A program made the translations under genes and the position numbers. A DNA stretch of 5,317 nt, taken from Thaumarchaeota archaeon S13 (lineage in GTDB: Archaea > Thermoproteota > Nitrososphaeria > Nitrososphaerales > Nitrosopumilaceae). Under the pieces are notes generated by a model. It was not told the DNA's origin and did not search any database. It was given only the letters and a program-made list of their open reading frames with translations. Shown here piece by piece: positions 1 through 5,317 of this stretch; the first letter of the stretch is position 1; each line of letters begins with the position of its first letter. The DNA lies in contig RHFA01000142.1 of NCBI GenBank assembly GCA_003724275.1, positions 1 to 5,317 of the forward strand. The letters run 5' to 3'.

Positions 1-1
1 A

Positions 2-223
2 GGCGCCGATGGGCGCGTGCGTGAGGCGCACCGAGAGGCCGCCGCGGACGACCTCGGCGCCGGTGACGGCCCTGGCAGAGGGGCCCTCCGTCACGGCCCA
101 ATGCGCCGCATGCTGCTGCGGAGTCGGCGAGTTCCCGAGCCTCACGGCCTCGCCAAAGTCCACCTCCGTCGTCGTCGGCGAGGTCGTGCGCGCGCCGAGG
201 GCCGCCGGCGGGTCAGTGTCCGA
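2..223 (-). repeat. Repeat 17: start of a Trp-type repeat (residues 1699-1772, cut by window edge)
   Basis: The linker SDTDPP (1699-1704) is followed by 'TTTEVDFGEAV' (1715-1725), then 'HAAHWAVTEG' (1736-1745) with the diagnostic Trp1740, and 'VVRGGLSVRLTHAPIG' (1756-1771). The middle and end of the unit are left of the window, so the array continues beyond it. Confidence 0.75.
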
Positions 224-3200
224 GCGCGCGGCCCACAGGACAGTCGGCGCAAGGGGCACGCCATTGATGTCCGTCACGCCGGCTGGTATCACGACGGCAT
301 GCGACGAGCCGGCCGCGGCGGCAAGCTGCGTGTGGAGCGTCACCGTCGTGGATCCGGCCGTGTACGAGGCGCTCGTGGAGCCCAGGCTGGGCACGCGCAC
401 CGTGCCCACGGTCGCCTTGTCGAGGGCCTCGCTCACCGCGAGGGTGACGGTTTGCTCTCCCGCGAACGCAGCGGACACGGCGGTGGGGGCCACGGCGTCG
501 TACGTGGCGGTGACCGGCGTGCCGGGGGTCGCATAGGCGTTGCCGGCCAGGTCTGTGACCGTCGCCGGCACGAGCACCCCGTGCGCGCCCGGCGAGGCTT
601 CTGTGGACAGCGAGAGCGTGACCGTGCGGAGGCCGGCCTCGTGCGAGACGCCATCGGTCGACAGCGGGATCGCCTCGCCGCCAGCCGGCGTGACCGAGAA
701 CGCCGCGCCGGCCGGCACGGCGCGCAGCGGCTCGCTGAACGTTATGCGCACCTCGCGCGGGCCGGCAAACCTGGCGGACTCGGCGGTCGGAGGGTCGCCG
801 TCCGAGCCGTACACAAAGCTCCGCGCCTCGACGTGCGCGATTCCCCTCCGGTCGGCGAATGCCGGGGGCGTCACCTCGTACCGATTGCCGGCCACAAGCG
901 GGGGAGCCACGTCAATGCCGAGGGTCGTGGAGCTGCGGTAGCGGTGCACGCCGACCCTGTCACCGTCGTTGCCGCTAAACACAAAAACCGGGACTCCGGG
1001 CAGGACAAGCGCCCCCTCGAGGCCACCCGCGTAAACCTCCCCGGGACTCACGTGCACGGAAAAGTCTAGCCCTGCGGGGTCAAGCTCCCTCACTCTTGGC
1101 TCATCCATGCGCATAAAGTTTCCCGACGCGTCCACTATGGCGCCTCCGGCCGTGGATCCATCATAGCGAAGTCTTGTCAGCTCTCCCTGAGCCCTTATCA
1201 CAAGCGCGCTGTCCCCGTCCGCGCTAACGGTCACCGGAACAACACCGCCGGCGCTCCTGCCAGACCAGTGGCCGTTACGGGCCGCCTCGCCGCCCGCGGA
1301 AAACGCTATGGGCTCGCTAAAGCCGACGCGCGCCACGCCACCGGATCCCACGACCGACATCACCTGCGGCGGGGCGCTATCAGACGCCTTGGTCGCCCGC
1401 GCCCCCAGGGGGACATCCCCGGCGGATATGCCTGCCCCCACATGGCGCACGATCGGCTCGCCCGCAGTTTCGCCCCGTGGCATGTCTAGCGTGATCGTTG
1501 TGGTTCCGGGGGGCAGAGGAATCACGGACGCGCGGGGGTTCGACACGGCGGTTTCGCCCACGGCCGAGATGCCCGCGACCGCCACGCCCCGGACTTCCCA
1601 GGCAGCCCCCGACGTCACTCCCGAGACTGGCGGGTTAAACGTGACGGTTATGGAGCTCGCGGCTGTCTTTGCCTCAATCGTCGGCTCTCCTTGAGCCGCG
1701 GGGACGTACGTCGCCTCAACCACTGGCTCTCCCGCAACCGGGTTGCCATGCATATCGGCGACTGCGCCCGTTACCTTGACTGAATGCCTACCGGGGGAGA
1801 CATCGGACTTTAGCTCTAGGCTGACCGTCCTCGAGTGGGGCGTATGGTCGGCACTGTCCACAACTACGTCGCCCGCGGGGCCAGCAACTTTGAACGCGGC
1901 CTCCGACACGGACGCAGTCTTGGGCGCCTCGTCAAAGCTTATGTGCAGGATCCTGGGGCCGGCGAACACAGCCCCCACGACGCTAGGCCCCGCGCCGTCG
2001 GCGGCCCGCGCGATCCACGGCGCCATCGGGATCTCGCCTGACACTATGGCTAGGGCACTCTCCTGCGGGGCATAGCCGACCAGCGGCTCGGCGTCCGCCG
2101 TCGCACGTGCATGGTGAAGCACGACCCCTGTGGTTCCCGCGGGAAGCGCGACCGACGGCGCTCCGGACGCCGGGACGCCCGAGCCGGGATCCAGGGCAGA
2201 GACCCCGGCGGGCGGCGTCCCGGCCACGAGCCAGTCGGCCGCGGACGTGCCCCCGGAGATCGCCCCGTCAAACGTCACGACAGTGGCTCCGCTTGCCGTT
2301 CTGGCAGAAAAGGTGGGCGGCAGCACGTCTTTCACCGGCAAGCTCACCGCGGCCAGCGGCCTCCTTGCAGCCGTGGTGTCCGCCACGTCTCCCGCGCCGC
2401 CGCCCGGGGTGTACGACACGGTCAGGGCGGCCCCAGACGACGCGGCGCGCGGGCTCCACACGTTCATGTATGTGGACTCGTCCCGCTTCACCCTGTCAAG
2501 GTCGCCCTCCTCACCATATCGGAGCCAGACCGTCTTGCCGACGGCCACGGCCGAGCTGGCCTTCACAGCCTCGTCATCAGCCGGCGTCACCGACCATCTA
2601 GAGGCATCCAGCGAGCCCGGCGAGCCGGCCGCCGGCCCGACGCGCCTGTCAAAGGACACGGCGACGTGCCCGTCAAGCGTCGTGCGCGCCCCCACCGCCA
2701 CCGGCCTGCCACCAGCATTGTTCACCGCCTCGAGCACCGCCGGCCCGGCAGCCACGCCGTCAGCCCCCAGCACGGTTCTTGGCACGAACACCCTGTGCGT
2801 CGCATTGCCCTCGGCCACACGGGGGGTGCTGAGCGTCACCGCCCTTGCAGCCCCGTCATACTCTGCCGTGGCCTTCCCCAGCCCTGACACGCTTATGCCC
2901 CCAAGCGTCTCGGGGTCTAGCGGCGCGCTGGTCGCCACCTCTATGGTGCTCGGCGATGTGAACACGGCACCGGCGAAGATCGCCGACGAACCGTGCGAGA
3001 CGCGCAGAATGGAGGGAGAGAGGGCCAGACCCGCACGATCCTCGACGCCGGAGACTCTCACCGCGTACTCCACCCCGGCCCGCGCCGGCTCGGAGGTCTC
3101 TAGGAGCACCTCGAGCCCCCCGCTGGAATACTTTATACCTAGGGGGCCTAGCGGAGGCGAGACCATAAAGGCGTCTGGCGTGACCGTGGTAGCCTCTAGG

Positions 3201-5317
3201 GGCTCACTTGCGGAGATCATGATCTCCCGCGGGGCAGAGAACCTTGCCGTCGCGGTGGGGGCTACAGTGTCGGTGTACAAAAAATCCGGCCCGGAAATCA
3301 TAGATCCAACCTTGCGACCACGAACATTTTCCACCTCTGCGGGCATGAAGACAGAGTACGGCTGATTGTGCTCAAAGCTATTTTCGGCGGTGACTGTGAT
3401 GACGGTTCCCTCTTGTGACACTGACAGGGTTCCTACGCTAGGCACGATCCGGATGTGCTTCAGCGACTCTTCGCTTAACGGCACGGACACGGTAATCAAC
3501 ATCGTGCGATCTCCGGCAGCGCTCAGGCGCAAGGCAGGGGCTCGGTAATTGCCCACCGCCTTTTCTCCGTGCGCAAGGGCAACCCCATTGACATCAGCTA
3601 TGCCTCTGGGCACGGACACGCTAACTGCCTCGCGCCCAATTTCATTCTGTGGTATTAGGTACACCACGCGCTCTCCTGGAAAGTAGTAAGCGCCAAGGCT
3701 CCCAAGTGAAGGAACGTTACTTGTAAACGTCTTTTCTGCAAACGTGCTGGCGTCTAAAGGCTCACTGAGGTACAGCTTTATGTGCGTGAACCTGTTAGAG
3801 CCGCTGCTATCAACGGACACGCCATACTCTGCCGTGGCCGTCGGGGGAGTTTTGTCCATGTACGTCGCCTTCATGCTCATCAGCACCTGGCGCGCCCTGG
3901 TTTGCGTGTCTCTTATGTCGTTGTTTGTGACGGTGTAGGCCGATCCAGCAACCGCAGCGTCCCGCGTGTGGAGAGTGACCGTCCTGGACTCGTGCTCTTG
4001 GTGGCCCAGAATGGGGCCAAGCCCGTCAATCAAAAAGCTATTGGGATTTAGGACTCGAGGCGGGCGGTTAAAGGTAACAGACAGCGTCCTGCTATCCGCA
4101 AACACTGCCTTGTGAGGCACAAGATAGCTGCACGAGTCAGACGCCCCCATGCTCTCCAGCTTTACGGCTCCGGACACGCTAGACAGCGGGCTGTCTTCCG
4201 GGGCCACATAGTCTACCTGCACGACACCATCGCACACCGAAATATCCACATGCACCCAAACAACCGTGAAGCCGCCAGACGTGATGATTTCGGTGAAAGG
4301 AAACGCCCTTGGATCCCCCCCACCATTGAGAAGCCCACTACTAAAATATGCGGGCTGTTTCCCGTTTATGCGCCAGTCAGACACGTTTAACGCTCCTTTG
4401 ACAAGAACGGTGAATTCCAGAAACACGGCGGGCGTGGGCGCGTTGAGGTCGATCAAGTTAACGGTGCTTACTGCAAACATCGGGGTTATGGCATCTGAGA
4501 TTTTTGTGCTCTCGCCGTTCGCCACCGCATTCCCCAGCAAATCTTCAAAGTAGGGGGTCGTTCCGCCCGCATGCCTGTAAACAAGCGTTCCCCCAAACAC
4601 ATTTTCTGCAAACTCGAGCGTCATCCTTCGGTTGGGATAGTCGAAGAATATCTCTGTTGCCGCTATGGTTCGTTCTCCGACAAGGTCAAAGCTTGGCAAG
4701 CGCGCGCCTTCGTCCCGCGGCGGCCGTATATTCTCGTTAAACTCCACCGCGATCCGGGTTGGCGACACGCGCGTGGCCGTGAACGTCGGAGGATCGTCGT
4801 CCGCTACGAATTCTGCCGTGACGGATCTCTCGCCGTGTACGTTGCCCGCAGCGTCTGTTAGCATGCTCGGAACGTACACGGACCAGCGGCCGTTGACGGT
4901 GGCTTCTGGCACTAGGGTGAGCGTCACCCCGGTGCCCCCCTCCGAAAGGGATGCGGACACAGACGGAGCCGTGAAGCCGTCGGGAGGCGTGACCGCAAAA
5001 GTAGCACCGTCGGGCAAGACAATCGGCTCGGAGAACTCGACCATGATAGAATCCAGCGCCACAAACCCGGCCGACAGGGCTCTCGGGGCGGTTCTGTCTA
5101 CGGCGACCCTGCTGTCGGCGCTCACGTCATGAAGCGTGGCGACAGTCTCACCGCCCCGGCTGGCCGCAAAGGAGACTAGGCCCTCGCGAGTCGAGCCGGT
5201 GACAGCATGCTCGGCGCGCCACGACCCCGCCGCACCCGCCGGAAGCATGGGGGCAGGCGCGCCACCATAGAACGACATAGACGGCGCCACGTCGGTCGAC
5301 GCGTCCAGCGTGACTGT
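2..5317 (-). CDS. Giant secreted/cell-surface protein made of tandem Ig-like repeats (internal fragment, both ends missing)
   Basis: One minus-strand frame is open from edge to edge, giving 1772 codons with no stop. Start, signal peptide and terminus are outside the window, so the full protein is longer than 1772 residues. I see no hydrophobic membrane segment and no catalytic motif. The sequence is about 18 consecutive beta-rich repeats with Asp/Pro linkers (DRTAP at 74-78, DDDPP at 173-177, DKTPP at 488-492), 'FSEPL'-type strands (95-99, 1333-1337, 1527-1531) and 'VTDxxGN/NG' closing loops (154-159, 1588-1593). This layout is known from SbsA-like Ig and SWM-type repeats of giant surface proteins in archaea and bacteria. 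The likely role is an extracellular stalk, adhesin or S-layer-associated filament; that is inference from the fold. Only two Cys (362, 396) and two N-X-S/T sequons (N311, N838) occur. Ile ATA and Arg AGG/AGA are common, suggesting an archaeal host. GC drops inside the gene. The coding frame is near certain; the specific function is unknown. Confidence 0.95.
224..499 (-). repeat. Repeat 16: SEP-type Ig repeat, VPSLG subtype (residues 1607-1698)
   Basis: The linker is DAVAP (1607-1611). 'AAFAGEQTVTLAVSEAL' (1616-1632) is followed by 'VPSLGSTSASY' (1642-1652), 'TTVTLHT' (1657-1663) and 'VVIPAGVTDINGVPLAP' (1675-1691). It is closest to repeat 5, more than 1000 residues upstream, rather than to its direct neighbour. 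Confidence 0.88.
500..805 (-). repeat. Repeat 15: textbook SEP-type Ig repeat (residues 1505-1606)
   Basis: All landmarks are present in order: linker SDGDPP (1505-1510), 'ARFAGPREVRITFSEPL' (1515-1531), 'FSVTPAGG' (1540-1547), 'RTVTLSL' (1564-1570), 'VLVPATVTDLAGN' (1581-1593) and the final 'VTATY' (1602-1606). This is the clearest unit for a profile search. Confidence 0.9.
806..1081 (-). repeat. Repeat 14: degenerate Ig-like repeat (residues 1413-1504)
   Basis: The first half lacks both the FAGPR and FSEP landmarks. It has 'DFSVHVSPGEVYAGG' (1418-1432) and 'VLPGVPVFVFSGNDGD' (1438-1453). The second half is better kept: 'TTLGIDVAPPLVAGNRYEV' (1464-1482), 'PPAFADRRG' (1484-1492), which resembles VPxxVTDxxG, and a final 'SFVYG'. 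It could be a diverged SEP unit or a different beta domain; I cannot tell which. Confidence 0.55.
1082..1381 (-). repeat. Repeat 13: hybrid SEP/Trp repeat (residues 1313-1412)
   Basis: The linker DSAPP (1313-1317) and 'ARVGFSEPI' (1329-1337) are classical SEP features, but 'NGHWSGRS' (1348-1355) adds the Trp-type marker. 'SALVIRAQGELTRLRYDGS' spans about 1370-1388, and the closing loop is 'IVDASGN' (1394-1400), close to VTDxxGN. It suggests that the two repeat types share an ancestor or have recombined. Confidence 0.75.
1382..1681 (-). repeat. Repeat 12: Trp-type repeat, paired with repeat 10 (residues 1213-1312)
   Basis: It reads 'SSITVTFNPPVSGVTSGAAW' (1221-1240), then 'LPPGTTTITL' (1268-1277), 'GEPIVRHVGAGISAGDVPLG' (1287-1306) and 'ARATKASDSAPP' leading into the next unit. 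Trp1240 is in the diagnostic position. It is about 11 residues shorter than repeat 10, mostly in the C-terminal part. Confidence 0.8.
1682..1993 (-). repeat. Repeat 11: SEP-type Ig repeat between two Trp-type repeats (residues 1109-1212)
   Basis: It contains 'AVFAGPRILHISFDEAP' (1116-1132), the middle strand 'RTVSLEL' (1163-1169), the closing 'VTGAVADMHGN' (1182-1192) and a final 'VEATY' (1200-1204). FDEA replaces FSEP. All the landmarks of the SEP type are in order and the spacing is normal. Confidence 0.85.
1994..2326 (-). repeat. Repeat 10: Trp-type repeat, paired with repeat 12 (residues 998-1108)
   Basis: The linker 'VLPPTFSARTASG' (998-1010) leads to 'VVTFDGAISGGTSAADW' (1013-1029). 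The middle is 'LPAGTTGVVL' (1058-1067), then 'AEPLVGY' (1076-1082). It aligns across its whole length with repeat 12, sharing SG-x-TS-x-A-x-W, LPxGTT-x-x-x-L and EPxV. It has no VTDxxGN loop. Confidence 0.8.
2327..2716 (-). repeat. Repeat 9: long Trp-type (SWM-like) repeat (residues 868-997)
   Basis: After 'VAVSFDRRV' (885-893) comes 'LDASRWSVTP' (903-912) with the diagnostic Trp908, then 'VGKTVWLRY' (927-935). A charged insertion (about 936-951: EEGDLDRVKRDESTYM in outline) separates it from 'LTVSYTPGGGAGDVADTTA' (965-983). The final 'LTVSYTPGGG' ending is characteristic of SWM-type repeats. At 130 residues this is the longest unit in the window. Confidence 0.75.
2717..2989 (-). repeat. Repeat 8: SEP-type Ig repeat (residues 777-867)
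   Basis: The strand pair 'AVFTSPSTIEVATSAPL' (784-800) keeps the plan, with SAPL for SEPL. 'ISVSGLGKATAEY' (808-820) matches the VPSLG region of the subtype. The middle strand is 'RAVTLST' (825-831), and the closing segment is 'RVFVPRTVLGADGVAAGP' (842-859). N838-A-T is one of two N-glycosylation sequons in the window. There is no Asp-Pro linker before this unit. Confidence 0.78.
2990..3271 (-). repeat. Repeat 7: SEP-type Ig repeat (residues 683-776)
   Basis: The linker is DTVAP (683-687). The strand pair 'ARFSAPREIMISASEPL' (691-707) is close to repeat 15. 'VSPPLGPLGIKY' (719-730) takes the place of VPSLG. The middle strand is 'LEVLLET' (735-741) and the closing segment 'YAVRVSGVEDRAG' (751-763). 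High GC resumes here. Confidence 0.8.
3272..3541 (-). repeat. Repeat 6: SEP-type Ig repeat without Asp linker (residues 593-682)
   Basis: The D-x-T-P-P linker is missing; the unit begins 'APALRLSAAGDRTMLITVSVP' in outline (593-613). It has 'VPSVGTLSVS' (625-634), a VPSLG-like motif, then 'VITVTA' (639-644) and the closing 'VFMPAEVENVRG' (656-667). Its left DNA border, at about 3272, coincides with the left end of the lower-GC block. Confidence 0.7.
3542..3859 (-). repeat. Repeat 5: SEP-type Ig repeat, VPSLG subtype (residues 487-592)
   Basis: The linker is MDKTPP (487-492). A longer first loop (499-511, rich in Ser, Val and Asn) precedes 'IKLYLSEPL' (513-521). The motif 'VPSLGSLGAYYFPG' (535-548) and the closing 'VPRGIADVNGVALAHG' (569-584) closely match repeat 16 ('VPSLGSTSASY' and 'IPAGVTDINGVPLAP'), defining a subtype in which the closing loop ends in NG rather than AGN. 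Confidence 0.8.
3860..4141 (-). repeat. Repeat 4: diverged SEP-type Ig repeat (residues 393-486)
   Basis: The linker is 'SDSCSY' (393-398), carrying Cys396 where other units have SDTDPP. The strand pair 'AVFADSRTLSVTFNRPP' (404-420) follows the AxFAGPRxVxITFSEP plan with NRPP in place of SEPL. The middle strand is 'RTVTL' (445-449) and the closing strand 'YTVTNNDIRD' (461-470). The final 'MKATY' runs into the next linker. Confidence 0.75.
4142..4489 (-). repeat. Repeat 3: aberrant Trp-type Ig repeat (residues 277-392)
   Basis: There is no clear D-x-x-P-P linker. The strand 'AVFLEFTVLV' (297-306) is followed by 'VSDWRING' (312-319), which places Trp315 where the Trp-type repeats have it. An inserted segment rich in Gly, Phe and Asn (325-345) precedes the hydrophobic strand 'FTVVWVHVDISVCDG' (350-364). 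Cys362, one of only two cysteines in the window, is here, as is the sequon N311-V-S. At 116 residues it is longer than its neighbours and is hard to align. Confidence 0.55.
4490..4801 (-). repeat. Repeat 2: diverged SEP-type Ig repeat (residues 173-276)
   Basis: It opens with DDDPP at 173-177, a strongly acidic linker. The first strand pair is 'RIAVEFNENI' (188-197), where FNEN replaces FSEP. A charged insertion follows around 198-207 (PPRDEGARL). The middle strand is 'RMTLEF' (231-236) and the closing loop 'FEDLLGNAVANG' (257-268). Base composition falls within this repeat, around position 4680. Confidence 0.75.
4802..5101 (-). repeat. Repeat 1: SbsA-like (SEP-type) Ig repeat (residues 73-172)
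   Basis: A complete, textbook unit of 100 residues. It has a DRTAP linker at 74-78, the 'IMVEFSEPI' strand ending at 99, 'FAVTPPDG' at 107-114, the 'VTLTL' strand at 131-135, and the closing 'VYVPSMLTDAAGN' at 147-159. It serves as a reference for the SEP type. It lies in high-GC sequence, directly before the lower-GC block. Confidence 0.85.
5102..5317 (-). repeat. Repeat 0: C-terminal part of a third-type Ig-like domain (residues 1-72, partial)
   Basis: The window opens inside this domain. It reads 'TVTLDAS' at 1-7, then 'SWRAEHAV' at 32-39, 'EGLVSFAA' at 45-52 and a closing 'SRVAV' strand before the DRTAP linker. The order W-x-A-x-x-x-V-T, then EG-x-V-x-F, then a strand running into D-x-T-A-P is typical of a bacterial/archaeal Ig-like domain in which the usual text is 'SWTATYTV...EGxVxFxI'. 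It differs from every other repeat in the window: it has no SEP strand and no VTDxxGN loop. It may mark the border between an upstream array of this type and the SEP array. Family assignment is by motif memory only. Confidence 0.6.

Larger units (their letters stand above)
3272..4700. other. Lower-GC segment inside the giant gene
   Basis: Hand counts of 60-base rows show the contrast: 48 G+C at 181-240, 44 at 2221-2280 and 42 at 5221-5280, against 27 at 3721-3780, 32 at 4201-4260 and 33 at 4501-4560. The left edge falls at or near the border between repeats 6 and 7; the right edge lies inside repeat 2. The reading frame is unbroken. The encoded stretch has visibly more Asn, Phe, Tyr, Lys and His and less Ala and Gly than its flanks. 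Edges are approximate. Confidence 0.7.

Noticed and set aside
17..1069. Plus-strand open frame of 350 codons, rich in Arg, Gly, His and Ala
   Set aside because: The Arg/Gly/His-rich composition is typical of a shadow frame of a GC-rich gene. It covers repeats 14-17, whose landmarks are intact on the minus strand.
2050..2654. Short minus-strand open frames (63-73 codons) at 433-654, 2050-2271 and 2268-2459
   Set aside because: They are in other frames than the giant protein and overlap it entirely. Their Arg/Pro-rich translations look like frame shadows.
3120..3160. Palindrome-like run around cctagggggcctag, considered as a terminator or recombination site
   Set aside because: It is in-frame coding sequence for the PPLGPLG stretch of repeat 7 (residues 721-727), with no U-tract and an intact frame on both sides.
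2130..3365. Plus-strand open frame of 411 codons
   Set aside because: It lies fully antisense to the minus-strand repeat protein, in a GC-rich region where stop codons are rare in all frames. Its translation shows no domain or motif, and the opposite strand has clear repeat homology through the same bases.
3272..4700. Lower-GC block considered as an inserted mobile element
   Set aside because: There is no transposase, no terminal inverted repeats and no interruption of the reading frame, and the block encodes the same kind of Ig-like repeats as its flanks.
4665..5132. Plus-strand open frame of 155 codons, together with other plus-strand frames of 60-175 codons
   Set aside because: They overlap well-defined repeats on the minus strand, have no recognisable protein family and no convincing ribosome binding site.
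1..5317. Tandem DNA repeats or CRISPR-like spacing
   Set aside because: The periodicity is at the protein level only. Apart from short matches such as the 17-base pair, the DNA of the repeats has diverged and there is no regular repeat-spacer pattern.

Overview
The whole window is the interior of one very large coding region on the minus strand. Read from 5317 down to 2, a single frame stays open for 1772 codons. It has no stop, no recognisable start and no frameshift, so both ends of the gene lie outside the window. I checked this frame codon by codon. Residue n (1 = first complete codon at the right edge) occupies + strand positions 5318-3n to 5320-3n. I see no other gene, RNA, promoter, terminator, mobile element or CRISPR array. 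Long open frames on the plus strand are shadows of this GC-rich gene.

The protein is a chain of about 18 Ig-like beta-sandwich repeats of roughly 75-130 residues. Most follow one plan: an Asp/Pro linker (DRTAP, DDDPP, DKTPP, DTVAP, SDGDPP, SDTDPP), a strand pair such as 'ARFAGPREVRITFSEPL', a middle 'RTVTL' strand, and a closing 'VLVPATVTDLAGN' strand and loop. This matches the bacterial/archaeal SbsA-like Ig (Big_5-type) family. A second type carries a conserved Trp after the first strand pair ('SAADW', 'DASRWSVTP') and resembles the SWM-type repeat of giant cyanobacterial surface proteins. A third type, at the right edge, shows the 'SWxAxxxVTxxxxEGxVxF' pattern of another Ig-like family. 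Such proteins are normally secreted and act as cell-surface, S-layer-associated or adhesive stalks. The signal peptide, membrane anchor and any binding head would lie outside this window.

Organism: GC is high (about 70-80% in sampled rows) but Ile ATA and Arg AGG/AGA codons are used freely, which favours an archaeon over a high-GC bacterium. Together with giant Ig-repeat surface proteins, this fits a high-GC marine ammonia-oxidising archaeon (Thaumarchaeota/Nitrososphaerota) of the sponge-symbiont Cenarchaeum type. That assignment is inference.

Layout along the protein (right to left): residues 1-72, end of a third-type Ig domain; 73-172, classical SEP repeat; 173-682, five more diverged repeats in a distinctly lower-GC stretch (about 3272-4700) that holds the only two cysteines; 683-867, two SEP repeats of the 'VPSLG-like' subtype; 868-1412, mostly Trp-type repeats with one SEP repeat between; 1413-1504, a degenerate repeat; 1505-1698, two textbook SEP repeats; 1699-1772, start of another Trp-type repeat.
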